Shown here: positions 1 through 8,571 of the stretch, one piece after another
How the letters are laid out: the number at the start of each line of letters is the position of its first letter
Position numbering within the stretch: position 1 is the first letter of the stretch
Source of the DNA: Bradyrhizobium sp.
GTDB lineage: Bacteria; Pseudomonadota; Alphaproteobacteria; Rhizobiales; Xanthobacteraceae
Reading direction: 5' to 3'
Assembly (NCBI GenBank): GCA_018971675.1
Contig: JAGXAF010000005.1
Location: forward strand, 1-39,626
DNA: 39,626 nucleotides
Position numbers and translations under genes: made by a program
Notes under the pieces: model-generated
Told to the model about the DNA's origin: nothing
Databases searched by the model: none
The model's input: only the letters and a program-made list of their open reading frames with translations

Positions 1-117
1 CTCCCTGGTATCGAAAAGCCGCCGGTTTCTTCACGGACGACTTTTTGCCCTCTGCGCCGCGCGAATGACATATTGCCCACTCCTCCAGGTTGCTCCATTC
101 TTTGCAAGGGGCAAGAC

Positions 118-1236
118 ATGGACGACAGCAGCATCGCGCGCGCGACCAAACTGACCGATGCTGAACGGATCGATTGGCTGCGGCTGATCCGCTCGGACCA
201 GGTCGGGCCCCGGACGTTCCGTACGCTTGTCCATCATTTCGGCAGTGCGCGGACGGCACTGGCGCGGCTGCCCGACCTCGCGCGGCGAGGAGGCGCGGCA
301 CGGCCGGGGCGCATCTTCAGCGAGGACGAGGCGCGCGCCGAACTCGCCGCGAGCGGACGTTTGGGCGTCAGCCTGCTTGCGCCAGGCGAAGCCGGTTATC
401 CGCCACGGCTCGCGATGCTGGACGACGCACCGCCGCTGCTCGGCATTCGCGGCGCGGTTGACGCGCTGATGCGACCGATGATCGCGATCGTCGGCTCACG
501 CAACGCGTCTGGCGCCGGCCTGAAATTCGCGAGCCAACTTGCGCATGATCTGAGCGACGCCGGTTTTGTCATTGCCTCCGGACTGGCGCGTGGCATCGAT
601 CAGGCCGCGCACCGCGCAAGCCTCGATGGCGGCACGCTCGCCGTTCTGGCTGGCGGGCACGACCGGATCTATCCTCCCGAGCATGACGATCTGCTGATTT
701 CGCTGCTCGCCTCGGGTGCCGCGATTTCCGAGATGCCGCTCGGCCATGTGCCCCGCGCCCGTGATTTTCCAAGACGCAACCGCCTGATCTCGGGTTCCGC
801 GCTCGGCGTCGTCGTGGTGGAAGCCGCGCATCGCTCGGGCTCGCTGATCACCGCACGCATCGCCAACGAACAGGGCCGCGAGGTATTCGCCGTCCCGGGC
901 TCACCGCTCGATCCGCGCGCCGCGGGCACCAACGACCTGATCAAGCAGGGTGCGACGCTGATCACCAAAGCCGCCGACGTCATCAGCGCAGTCGAGCCGA
1001 TCATGGAACGACCGATCGAGTTGCGCGAGCCTGAACGCAGCAATCCGCCGGATTTCGATCCGGACGCGAACGAGCGCGCGCGCATTGTCGATCTGTTGGG
1101 GCCGAGCCCGGTCAGTCTCGACGATCTGATCCGGATGTCCGGTGCCTCGCCCGCCATCGTGCGCGTGGTGCTGCTGGAGCTGGAACTCGCCGGACGGCTG
1201 GAGCGGCACGGCGGGGGCCTGGTGTCGTTGATCTGA
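118..1236 (+). CDS. dprA: DNA-processing protein DprA
   Basis: DprA binds incoming single-stranded DNA and loads RecA on it during natural transformation; many species without known competence also carry it. The 372-residue protein has an N-terminal SAM/HhH-like segment (about 15-60), then the Rossmann-like DprA core with [10 protein letters not shown], the SGLARGID glycine/arginine motif and a [10 protein letters not shown] stretch, and a C-terminal winged-helix domain (about 310-372). I start at the ATG at 118, which follows an AAGGGGC ribosome site; an upstream in-frame TTG at 73 would add 15 residues of low quality. In related alphaproteobacteria dprA lies between plsY and topA, so topA downstream fits; plsY would be outside the window. 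Function in competence is not shown here. Confidence 0.95.
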   Translation: MDDSSIARATKLTDAERIDWLRLIRSDQVGPRTFRTLVHHFGSARTALARLPDLARRGGAARPGRIFSEDEARAELAASGRLGVSLLAPGEAGYPPRLAMLDDAPPLLGIRGAVDALMRPMIAIVGSRNASGAGLKFASQLAHDLSDAGFVIASGLARGIDQAAHRASLDGGTLAVLAGGHDRIYPPEHDDLLISLLASGAAISEMPLGHVPRARDFPRRNRLISGSALGVVVVEAAHRSGSLITARIANEQGREVFAVPGSPLDPRAAGTNDLIKQGATLITKAADVISAVEPIMERPIELREPERSNPPDFDPDANERARIVDLLGPSPVSLDDLIRMSGASPAIVRVVLLELELAGRLERHGGGLVSLI

Positions 1237-1291
1237 AATACCTGGATCCGTTTCGCGAGCCTGGGCACGACAAACCGAGCGCGTGTGGTTG

Positions 1292-1534
1292 TCACGACAG
1301 CTTTTGCTTGCCGCGCAGCCAGAGGTATTCCTTCGCCTCAAGTTCCGCCATCTGCAACAGATGGCCGAGCAGCTCAAGCCGATGGTTTCGCGCCAACCGG
1401 ACCAGATCGGCGGCCGTTTCCGCGATGAAGGCCGCGGCCTCATCCGGCCCGCCCTCCCCGCGCGGCTCATCATCGCCTGTGCGACGGCCCCTGCCGGAAG
1501 ACACACGCTTCCCGCCACCCTTTGCGTTGCTCAA
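1292..1534 (-). CDS. Small conserved hypothetical protein between dprA and topA
   Basis: An 80-residue acidic and basic mixed protein with no signal peptide or membrane segment. The N-terminus is Lys/Arg/Gly-rich (KGGGKRVSSGRGRR), followed by a helical block containing AAAFIAETAADLVRLARNH and HLLQMAELEAKEYLWLR. I recognise this block as a small protein conserved in Bradyrhizobium-type genomes, but know no function. The start is probably a TTG at 1534 preceded by TGGA about six bases upstream. The reading frame continues open far into antisense topA, but only this part looks like a real protein. It is convergent with dprA, and its 5' end faces the topA promoter region. Confidence 0.7.
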   Translation of the reverse strand: MSNAKGGGKRVSSGRGRRTGDDEPRGEGGPDEAAAFIAETAADLVRLARNHRLELLGHLLQMAELEAKEYLWLRGKQKLS

Positions 1535-1658
1535 TTCATATCCAATGCCGTGTAACAGGCGAAGATACCCCTTCCGAGAGTGCAACTTTAGGAAGGTATT
1601 TTGCAACCTGTTAGACACTGAATCGGCATCAAAGCGGGTATTCTCAACATCTGTCGAT

Positions 1659-1687
1659 TTGACAGGGAGGGCCGCCGCACCCATGTT
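1659..1687 (+). promoter_or_regulatory. Candidate topA promoter with overlapping dyad
   Basis: TTGACA at 1659-1664, a 17-base spacer and CATGTT at 1682-1687 form a possible sigma70 promoter about 65 bases before the topA start. The -35 box lies in a short dyad CTGTC-GATTT-GACAG (1651-1665). The -35 is perfect, the -10 matches at only three of six positions, so this is tentative. Confidence 0.35.
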
Positions 1688-1756
1688 CGCTCCGACACGG
1701 GCCTGCGCGAATCTCGCGAAACCAGCCCTTCTTTCCCTGTAAGCCATTGGAATGAC

Positions 1757-4525
1757 ATGAATATCGTCATTGTCGAGTCGCCCGCGAAAGCCAAGACAAT
1801 CAATAAATATTTGGGGGGCTCCTACGAGGTTCTGGCCTCGTTCGGCCACGTCCGCGACCTTCCGGCGAAGAACGGATCGGTCGATCCGGAAGCCAATTTC
1901 CAGATGATCTGGGAGATCGACCCCAAGGCGGCCAGCCGACTCAACGACATTGCCAAGGCGTTGAAGGGGGCCAACAAGCTGATCCTCGCGACCGACCCGG
2001 ATCGCGAGGGCGAAGCGATCTCCTGGCACGTGCTCGAGGTGATGAAGGAGAAGCGCGCGCTGAAGGACCACAAGATCGAGCGCGTGGTGTTCAACGCCAT
2101 CACCAAGCAGTCGGTCACGGACGCGATGAAGCATCCGCGCGAGATCGACGGCGCGCTGGTTGACGCCTATATGGCGCGCCGCGCGCTGGATTATCTGGTC
2201 GGCTTCACGCTGTCGCCGGTGTTGTGGCGCAAATTGCCCGGCGCACGTTCGGCGGGCCGCGTGCAATCGGTCGCGCTGCGGCTGGTGTGCGACCGCGAGC
2301 TTGAGATCGAGAAATTCGTGCCGCGCGAATACTGGTCGTTGGTGGCAACCCTTGCGACACCGCGCGGCGAGGTATTCGAGGCACGGCTGGTCGGCGCCGA
2401 CGGCAAGAAGATCCAGCGGCTCGACATCGGCACCGGCGCGGAGGCCGAGGATCTCAAGAAAGCGATCGAGAGCGCGGACTTTACGGTCACGACCGTCGAA
2501 GCAAAGCCCGCGCGGCGCAACCCGCAGGCGCCGTTCACGACCTCGACATTGCAGCAGGAAGCCAGCCGCAAGCTGGGTTTTGCGCCGGCCCATACCATGC
2601 GGATCGCGCAGCGGCTGTACGAAGGCATCGACATCGGCGGCGAAACCACCGGCATCATCACCTATATGCGAACCGACGGCGTGCAGATCGACCCTTCGGC
2701 GATCACACAGGCGCGCAAGGTGATCGGCGAGGATTACGGCAACGCCTACGTGCCTGACGCACCGCGCCAATATCAGACCAAGGCGAAGAATGCGCAGGAA
2801 GCGCACGAAGCGATCCGCCCGACCGATATGTCGCGCCGCCCGTCCGACATGCGCCGCAAGCTCGATGCCGACCAGGCCAAGCTTTATGAATTGATCTGGA
2901 TCCGCACCGTCGCCAGCCAGATGGAGTCGGCCGAACTGGAGCGCACCACCGTCGACATCACCGCCAAAGCAGGCTCACGCCGGCTGGAACTGCGGGCAAC
3001 CGGCCAGGTCGTCAAATTCGACGGCTTTCTCGCGCTCTACCAGGAAGGCCGCGACGACGACGGCGACGACGAGGATTCACGCCGCCTGCCCGCGATGAGC
3101 GAGGGCGAAGCGCTGAAGCGCCGTGATCTCGCCGTCACCCAGCACTTCACCGAGCCGCCACCGCGTTTCTCGGAAGCCTCGCTGGTCAAGCGCATGGAAG
3201 AACTCGGCATCGGCCGGCCCTCGACCTACGCCTCGATCCTGCAGGTCCTGAAAGACCGCGGTTATGTCCGGCTCGACAAGAAGCGGCTGCATGGCGAGGA
3301 CAAGGGCCGCGTCGTGGTGGCGTTCCTGGAGAATTTCTTCGCCCGCTATGTCGAATATGATTTTACCGCCGCACTGGAAGAGCAACTCGACCGCATTTCC
3401 AATAACGAGGTTTCCTGGCAGCAGGTATTGAAGGATTTCTGGCGCGACTTCATCGGCGCGGTCAACGACATCAAGGATTTGCGCGTCGCGGAAGTGCTGG
3501 ACGCGCTCGACGACATGCTCGGGCCGCACATCTACGCGCCGCGCGAGGACGGCGGCGATCCCCGGCAGTGCCCGACTTGCGGCACGGGCAGGCTCAACCT
3601 CAAGGCCGGAAAATTCGGCGCCTTCGTCGGCTGCACCAACTATCCGGAGTGCCGCTACACCCGTCCGCTCGCCGCCGACAGCGAAGCCAGCGCCGACCGC
3701 ATCCTGGGCAAGGATCCGGCGACAGATCTCGATGTCATCGTGAAGGCTGGCAGGTTCGGTCCCTATATCCAGCTTGGCGAGCCGAAGGATTATGCCGAGG
3801 GGGAAAAGCCCAAACGCGCCGGCATCCCCAAGAACATGTCGCCTTCCGACATCGAACTCGAGACGGCGCTGAAGCTTTTGTCGCTGCCGCGCGAGATCGG
3901 CAAGCACCCGGAGACCGGCCAGCCGATCACGGCAGGGCTTGGCCGGTTCGGGCCGTTCGTGCGCCATGAGAAGACCTATGCAAGTCTGGAGGCAGGGGAC
4001 GAAGTATTCGATATCGGGCTCAATCGCGCGGTGACGCTGATCGCCGAGAAGGTCGCCAAGGGGCCAGGCGGGCGCCGCTTCGGCGCCGATCCCGGCAAGC
4101 CGCTCGGCGACCATCCGACGCTCGGCGCGGTCGCGGTCAAGAACGGACGCTATGGCGCCTATGTCACGGCTGGCGGCGTCAACGCCACGATCCCGAGCGA
4201 CATGACGCCTGACACCATCGCCCTGCCGGAAGCGATCGCCCTGATCGACGAGCGCGTGGCGAAGGGCGGCGGCAAGCCGAAACGCGGCACCAAAGCAGCC
4301 GGCAAGCCGGCCAGGAAAGCGGCCGCCGCAAAACCCGCAAAGGCGGAAGCCGATACGCAAGCCGCAAAGCCGGTCAGGAAGCCGGCGGCGAAAAAGGCCG
4401 CCGCAAAACCGAAATCGGACGCGTCCAGCAAGGCGCGCGCACCCGTGACGGCGAATGCGAAAACTTCAGCCGCCAAAACCACAAAACCCGTCGCCAAGAA
4501 GAGCGCCGGCAAAGCCAGCGGATAA
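1757..4525 (+). CDS. topA: DNA topoisomerase I (type IA)
   Basis: Relaxes negative supercoils by transient cleavage of one strand. The 922-residue protein starts with the Toprim domain (IVIVESPAKAKTI; metal-binding DPD at residues 80-82 in ATDPDREGEA). The catalytic tyrosine is Tyr303 in GIITYMRTDG. After the type IA core come one four-cysteine zinc motif (CPTC...CTNYPEC) and several cysteine-free TopA C-terminal repeats (GRFGPYI, GRFGPFV, GRYGAYV). The last 95 or so residues are a Lys/Ala/Pro-rich basic tail typical of alphaproteobacterial TopA and probably binding DNA. The ATG at 1757 is preceded by TTGGA. rnr begins 15 bases after the stop, so co-transcription is likely. Confidence 0.97.
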   Translation: MNIVIVESPAKAKTINKYLGGSYEVLASFGHVRDLPAKNGSVDPEANFQMIWEIDPKAASRLNDIAKALKGANKLILATDPDREGEAISWHVLEVMKEKRALKDHKIERVVFNAITKQSVTDAMKHPREIDGALVDAYMARRALDYLVGFTLSPVLWRKLPGARSAGRVQSVALRLVCDRELEIEKFVPREYWSLVATLATPRGEVFEARLVGADGKKIQRLDIGTGAEAEDLKKAIESADFTVTTVEAKPARRNPQAPFTTSTLQQEASRKLGFAPAHTMRIAQRLYEGIDIGGETTGIITYMRTDGVQIDPSAITQARKVIGEDYGNAYVPDAPRQYQTKAKNAQEAHEAIRPTDMSRRPSDMRRKLDADQAKLYELIWIRTVASQMESAELERTTVDITAKAGSRRLELRATGQVVKFDGFLALYQEGRDDDGDDEDSRRLPAMSEGEALKRRDLAVTQHFTEPPPRFSEASLVKRMEELGIGRPSTYASILQVLKDRGYVRLDKKRLHGEDKGRVVVAFLENFFARYVEYDFTAALEEQLDRISNNEVSWQQVLKDFWRDFIGAVNDIKDLRVAEVLDALDDMLGPHIYAPREDGGDPRQCPTCGTGRLNLKAGKFGAFVGCTNYPECRYTRPLAADSEASADRILGKDPATDLDVIVKAGRFGPYIQLGEPKDYAEGEKPKRAGIPKNMSPSDIELETALKLLSLPREIGKHPETGQPITAGLGRFGPFVRHEKTYASLEAGDEVFDIGLNRAVTLIAEKVAKGPGGRRFGADPGKPLGDHPTLGAVAVKNGRYGAYVTAGGVNATIPSDMTPDTIALPEAIALIDERVAKGGGKPKRGTKAAGKPARKAAAAKPAKAEADTQAAKPVRKPAAKKAAAKPKSDASSKARAPVTANAKTSAAKTTKPVAKKSAGKASG

Positions 4526-4540
4526 GGTCTGCGGACAAAA

Positions 4541-6931
4541 GTGGCAAAGCAACGCGACAAGGTCTTTCCAGGCAGGGATGCCATCGTCGCCTTTATCCGG
4601 ACGAATCCAGCAAGCATCGGCACCCGCGAGATCGCGCGCGAGTTCGGCCTGAAGAACGCCGACCGCGTCGAATTGAAGCGTGTCCTGCGCGAATTGCGGG
4701 ACGAAGGCGCGATCGCCAAGCGCGGCCGGAAGCTGCAGGAACCAGCCCTCCTGCCCCCGACCGTGGTCGCCGATATCACCGGACGCGACAACGACGGCGA
4801 ATTGATCGCGAGCCCGACCGAGTGGGACGAACAAACCGGCGACCCGCCGAAGATCCGCATCCATGTTCCGCGCCACCCGCCGCCGGGCACCAGTGCCGGT
4901 GTCGGTGACCGCGCGCTGCTGCGCATCGAGAAATCCGATGACAGTGAGGGCGCGGCCTATCGCGGCAGAGTCGTCAGGGTCATCGATCACGCGAAGGCCC
5001 GCGTGCTCGGAATCTTCCGAAGACTGCCCGATGGCGGCGGGCGGCTGGTTCCGGTCGACAAGAAGCAGGCCGGCCGCGAATTGAATATCGCCAAGGCCGA
5101 CACCGGCGGCGCCGAGGACGGTGATCTCGTCAGCGTGGATATCGTGCGTTCGCGCGGCTATGGCCTCGCCTCCGGCAGGGTCAGGGAACGGCTGGGATCG
5201 CTAGCTTCCGAGAAAGCGGTCAGCCTGATCGCCATCCATGCCCACGAGATTCCGCAGGCGTTTTCGCCTGCGGCGTCGCGCGAGGCCGAGGCGGCTAGGC
5301 CCGCCACGCTAGCCGGCCGCGAGGACTGGCGCGCGCTGCCGCTGGTCACCATCGATCCGCCTGACGCCAAGGACCACGATGACGCGGTTCATGCCGAGGC
5401 CGATCCCGACCCCAGGAACGAGGGCGGCCACCTCGTCACCGTCGCGATCGCCGATGTCGCGTTCTATGTGCGGCCGGGATCCGCGCTCGATCGCGACGCG
5501 CTGGCGCGCGGCAATTCGGTGTATTTCCCCGACCGCGTCGTGCCGATGCTGCCGGAACGGATTTCCAACGACCTGTGCTCGCTGGTTCCAGGTGAGCCGC
5601 GCGGTGCGCTCGCGGTCCGGATGGTGATCGCCCATGACGGGCGCAAGCGCTCGCACAGTTTCCACCGTATCCTGATGCGCTCGGCCGCGAAGCTGAACTA
5701 CGCGCAAGTCCAGGCCGCGATCGACGGCCGGCCCGACGACGCCACGGGTCCCCTGCTCGATCCGGTTCTGAAACCGCTCTATGCGGCCTATGCGACGATC
5801 AAGCGCGCGCGCGACGAACGCGACCCGCTTGACCTCGATCTTCCCGAGCGAAAGATCCTCCTGAAGCCCGATCGCACCGTGGATCGCGTCATCATACCCG
5901 AGCGGCTCGATGCGCACCGGCTGATCGAGGAGTTCATGATCCTGGCTAACGTCGCGGCGGCCGAAATGCTTGAGAAAAAGGCGCTGCCGCTTATTTATCG
6001 GGTGCATGATGAACCGACGCCGGAGAAGGTTCACAACCTGCAGGAATTCCTCAAAACGCTCGATCTGCCGTTCACCAAAAGCGGCGCGCTACGCCCTTCG
6101 CTCTTCAATCGCGTGCTGGCGCAGGTCAAGGGTCGCGATTCCGAACCGCTGGTGAACGAAGTGGTGTTGCGCTCGCAGGCCCAGGCGGAATATTCGGCCG
6201 AGAACTATGGCCATTTCGGCCTGAACCTGCGGCGTTACGCCCATTTCACTTCGCCTATCAGGCGATACGCCGATCTGATAGTGCATCGCGCCCTGCTCCG
6301 TGGCCTCGGGCTTGGCGAGGGCGCGCTGCCGGAAGCCGAGACGCTGGAAACCCTGAGCGAGGTTGCGGCGCAGATTTCCGTCACCGAACGGCGCGCCATG
6401 AAGGCCGAACGCGAAACCGCCGACCGCCTGATCGCCCATTTCCTCGCCGACCGGATCGGGGCCACCTTCCAGGGGCGCATTTCAGGCGTCACCCGCGCCG
6501 GATTGTTCGTCAAGCTCGACGATACCGGCGCCGACGGCCTCGTTCCCATCCGCACGCTCGGCACCGAATATTTTAACTACGACGAGACCCGCCATGCCCT
6601 GGTCGGGACGCGCAGCGGTGCCATGCATCGGCTGGGTGACATCGTGGACGTTCGTCTGGTAGAAGCAGCTCCGGTCGCCGGCGCATTGCGTTTCGAGCTG
6701 CTGTCGGAAGGCCGGATCGCACCGCGCGGACGACGGGGGAGCCGCGCAAGGGATGACGGTCCGCGCGTTCAGTTCAGCGCGCAGGCCAAAGCCCAGCCGG
6801 GCCGCAGCCCGCGCAAGAAGGCCCGCAAGCCGGACAAGCACAAATCCGGCAAGTCGGGAAAAGGCATGTCCCGTAAGGACAAATCGAAGCAAGGCAAGCC
6901 CGGCAAAAGCAAGTCTGGAAAGGGAAAATGA
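4541..6931 (+). CDS. rnr: Ribonuclease R
   Basis: A processive 3'-5' exoribonuclease of the RNase II/R family that degrades structured RNA and takes part in RNA quality control. The 796 residues show an N-terminal winged helix (REIAREFGLK), cold-shock domains, the RNB catalytic domain and a C-terminal S1 domain (FQGRISGVTRAGLFVKLDD). Catalytic aspartates fall in IDPPDAKDHDDAV at residues 271-283 (D272, D278, D280, D281), the same numbering as E. coli RNase R. The C-terminal 50 or so residues are Lys/Gly/Ser-rich. The start is GTG at 4541, with GCGGA a few bases before it. The stop overlaps the next gene's start, showing translational coupling with the DUF983 gene. Confidence 0.96.
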   Translation: MAKQRDKVFPGRDAIVAFIRTNPASIGTREIAREFGLKNADRVELKRVLRELRDEGAIAKRGRKLQEPALLPPTVVADITGRDNDGELIASPTEWDEQTGDPPKIRIHVPRHPPPGTSAGVGDRALLRIEKSDDSEGAAYRGRVVRVIDHAKARVLGIFRRLPDGGGRLVPVDKKQAGRELNIAKADTGGAEDGDLVSVDIVRSRGYGLASGRVRERLGSLASEKAVSLIAIHAHEIPQAFSPAASREAEAARPATLAGREDWRALPLVTIDPPDAKDHDDAVHAEADPDPRNEGGHLVTVAIADVAFYVRPGSALDRDALARGNSVYFPDRVVPMLPERISNDLCSLVPGEPRGALAVRMVIAHDGRKRSHSFHRILMRSAAKLNYAQVQAAIDGRPDDATGPLLDPVLKPLYAAYATIKRARDERDPLDLDLPERKILLKPDRTVDRVIIPERLDAHRLIEEFMILANVAAAEMLEKKALPLIYRVHDEPTPEKVHNLQEFLKTLDLPFTKSGALRPSLFNRVLAQVKGRDSEPLVNEVVLRSQAQAEYSAENYGHFGLNLRRYAHFTSPIRRYADLIVHRALLRGLGLGEGALPEAETLETLSEVAAQISVTERRAMKAERETADRLIAHFLADRIGATFQGRISGVTRAGLFVKLDDTGADGLVPIRTLGTEYFNYDETRHALVGTRSGAMHRLGDIVDVRLVEAAPVAGALRFELLSEGRIAPRGRRGSRARDDGPRVQFSAQAKAQPGRSPRKKARKPDKHKSGKSGKGMSRKDKSKQGKPGKSKSGKGK

Positions 6932-7371
6932 TGGACAGCGTGAGCACGGTCACCAAGGTCTGGACGCGGGAAGCCGCTTTCGGCGAAAAGCGCAGCGTCT
7001 GGAACTCGATGAAGCGCGGCTTTCTCTGTCGCTGCCCGCGCTGCGGCGAAGGCAAGCTGTTTCGCACCTTCCTGAAGACAAACGACAAATGTTCGGTGTG
7101 CGATCTCGATTTCACGCCACATCGCGCCGACGATCTGCCTGCCTATCTGGTGATCGTCATTGTCGGCCACATCGTGGTGCCGGCCGCGCTCATGATCGAA
7201 ACCAACTACGCGCCGCCTGTGGAATTGCAACTCGCGATCTATCTGCCGTTCACACTCTTCGCATCTCTGGCGCTGTTGCAACCGGTCAAGGGCGCGGTGG
7301 TCGGGATGCAATGGGCGCTGCGCATGCACGGTTTCGACGAGAATGCCATCGACGGCGTGCCGCCGGTCTGA
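6928..7371 (+). CDS. DUF983 family membrane protein
   Basis: A 147-residue protein with two N-terminal CxxC pairs (CPRC and CSVC), resembling a zinc ribbon, followed by two hydrophobic segments (about residues 72-92 and 100-118). This arrangement is typical of the DUF983 family, whose biochemical role is not settled. The ATG at 6928 overlaps the rnr stop (ATGATGG); a second ATG at 6931 is equally possible. GGAAAGGG just upstream is a strong ribosome site inside the end of rnr. Its place downstream of rnr is common in alphaproteobacteria, though I cannot say whether the link is functional. Confidence 0.9.
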   Translation: MMDSVSTVTKVWTREAAFGEKRSVWNSMKRGFLCRCPRCGEGKLFRTFLKTNDKCSVCDLDFTPHRADDLPAYLVIVIVGHIVVPAALMIETNYAPPVELQLAIYLPFTLFASLALLQPVKGAVVGMQWALRMHGFDENAIDGVPPV

Positions 7372-7404
7372 ACCAAATCAGGACATGTATCCGTTGGGGA
7401 TGGA

Positions 7405-8142
7405 ATGACCGGAACTGGGAACGTCGTCAGGGAAGAAAAAGAAGCTGATCATCATCCCTACTTTCGTCCCAAGGACGCCGCCACGCTGATCCTGGTCGAT
7501 CGCAGTACCGCAATACCAAAGGTCCTGGTCGGCAAGCGCCACGCCAAGGTGGTGTTCATGCCCGGCAAGTTCGTGTTTCCCGGCGGCCGGGTCGACAAGT
7601 CGGACAACCGCGTGCCCGTTGCAGCACCGATTCCGCAAGCCCTCGAAGCCAATCTTTTGAAGGGCAGCCCGAAGATTACGCCCTCGCGCGCGCGTGCGTT
7701 GGCCATTGCCGCGATCCGCGAAGCCTGCGAAGAAACCGGTCTCTGCCTCGGCCGCAAAAGCGATGGAGCCGTGCCGAAGCTCGAGGGCCCGTGGGTGCCG
7801 TTCAGCGAGGCGGGCCTGTTGCCCGATCCCTCCGGCCTGTTCCTGATCGCGCGCGCGATCACCCCGCCCGGCCGGGTGCGACGCTTCGATACCCGGTTTT
7901 TCACCGCCGATGCTTCCGCGATTGCCCATCGGGTCGAGGACGTGATCCATCCCGACGCCGAGCTAGTGGAACTGGTGTGGGTCGAGATCGGCTCGGAGCC
8001 GCTTGCCGATCTGCATCCGATGACCCGCAACGTTCTTGACGAACTCGAGAGGCGGCTTGCCACCGGGCCGTTGAAGCACGATGCGGCAGTGCCGTTCTTC
8101 CATTTCTACGGCGGCAAGATGCAGAAGGACGTGCTGGGGTAG
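7405..8142 (+). CDS. NUDIX hydrolase, NUDT19-like with split NUDIX box
   Basis: A 245-residue NUDIX-fold pyrophosphohydrolase. It has MPGKFVFPGGRVD (from about residue 52) and REACEETGL (about residues 105-113), the two halves of the NUDIX box, but these are separated by about 40 residues instead of being contiguous. An insertion inside the box is known for NUDT19/RP2p-type acyl-CoA hydrolases, so a CoA-ester substrate is plausible but not shown. The C-terminus has a FFHFYGG motif near the end. The ATG at 7405 follows TTGGGGATGGA. It closes the topA-rnr-DUF983 run and is followed by a strong terminator. Confidence 0.88.
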   Translation: MTGTGNVVREEKEADHHPYFRPKDAATLILVDRSTAIPKVLVGKRHAKVVFMPGKFVFPGGRVDKSDNRVPVAAPIPQALEANLLKGSPKITPSRARALAIAAIREACEETGLCLGRKSDGAVPKLEGPWVPFSEAGLLPDPSGLFLIARAITPPGRVRRFDTRFFTADASAIAHRVEDVIHPDAELVELVWVEIGSEPLADLHPMTRNVLDELERRLATGPLKHDAAVPFFHFYGGKMQKDVLG

Positions 8143-8157
8143 TGCCGGAGAATTTGG

Positions 8158-8184
8158 AGCGGCCAGACCGAAAAGCCGCTTTTT
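8158..8184 (+). terminator. Rho-independent terminator after NUDIX gene
   Basis: AGCGGC (8158-8163) pairs with GCCGCT (8175-8180) across an 11-base loop and is followed by TTTTG. It lies 16 bases after the NUDIX stop and should end the topA operon. Confidence 0.75.
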
Positions 8185-8219
8185 GAGGGGTAGTCCAGGC
8201 CAAACGGGGCTCGTTTTGT

Positions 8220-8259
8220 CGGCAACCTTGACTTTAGGCCATCTCAGGCTAGGTTGCCG
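8220..8259 (+). promoter_or_regulatory. Candidate rpmG promoter inside an inverted repeat
   Basis: TTGACT (8228-8233), a 16-base spacer and TAGGTT (8250-8255) make a plausible sigma70 promoter upstream of rpmG. The promoter sits within a perfect 9-base inverted repeat, CGGCAACCT (8220-8228) and AGGTTGCCG (8251-8259), whose arms overlap the -35 and -10 boxes. Confidence 0.4.
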
Positions 8260-8316
8260 CCAAATCCGGGGCCGGCTCGGCCGGTGTCCCGATTCCCGAA
8301 ATTTTGAGGTCTGAAT

Positions 8317-8484
8317 ATGGCCAAAGCGGTCACCATCAAGGTCAAGCTCGTTTCCTCGGCGGATACCGGCTTCTATTACGTCGCCAAGAAGAACTCGCGC
8401 ACCATGACCGACAAGCTGGTCAAGAAGAAATACGACCCGGTCGCGCGCAAGCACGTCGAATTCCGCGAGTCCAAGATCAAGTAA
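8317..8484 (+). CDS. rpmG: 50S ribosomal protein L33
   Basis: A 55-residue basic protein of the large ribosomal subunit, recognised by [19 protein letters not shown] and the C-terminal [11 protein letters not shown]. It has no cysteines, so it is the zinc-independent form of L33. The ATG at 8317 follows a TTGAGG ribosome site nine bases upstream. It is a single-gene unit with its own likely promoter and a terminator 30 bases after the stop. It lies tail-to-tail with pleD, an arrangement commonly seen in alphaproteobacteria. Confidence 0.97.
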   Translation: MAKAVTIKVKLVSSADTGFYYVAKKNSRTMTDKLVKKKYDPVARKHVEFRESKIK

Positions 8485-8513
8485 AAGCGACCCACGCATT
8501 CGATACGGATTTC

Positions 8514-8535
8514 AACGGGGCCATCGGCCCCGTTT
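8514..8535. terminator. Hairpin terminator between rpmG and pleD
   Basis: A perfect 9-base stem, AACGGGGCC (8514-8522) and GGCCCCGTT (8526-8534), with a three-base loop. The following T-run is short. It lies 30 bases after rpmG and 37 bases beyond the pleD stop, so it may serve both directions. Confidence 0.65.
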
Positions 8536-8571
8536 CGATATTCGGGGAACGCAGCGAATTCGTCATTGGTT

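Noticed and set aside
3..68. Possible 3' end of an upstream gene (frame ending at TGA 66-68)
   Set aside because: Only 21 codons are visible and I cannot match them to plsY or another family, so no feature was called.
1535..2806. Long minus-strand open frame continuing upstream of the 80-residue gene
   Set aside because: Antisense to topA with no recognisable motif; long shadow frames are common in GC-rich DNA, and only the segment outside topA looks like a protein.
3077..4360. 427-codon minus-strand open frame inside topA
   Set aside because: Composition is typical of antisense shadow and topA is certain on the other strand.
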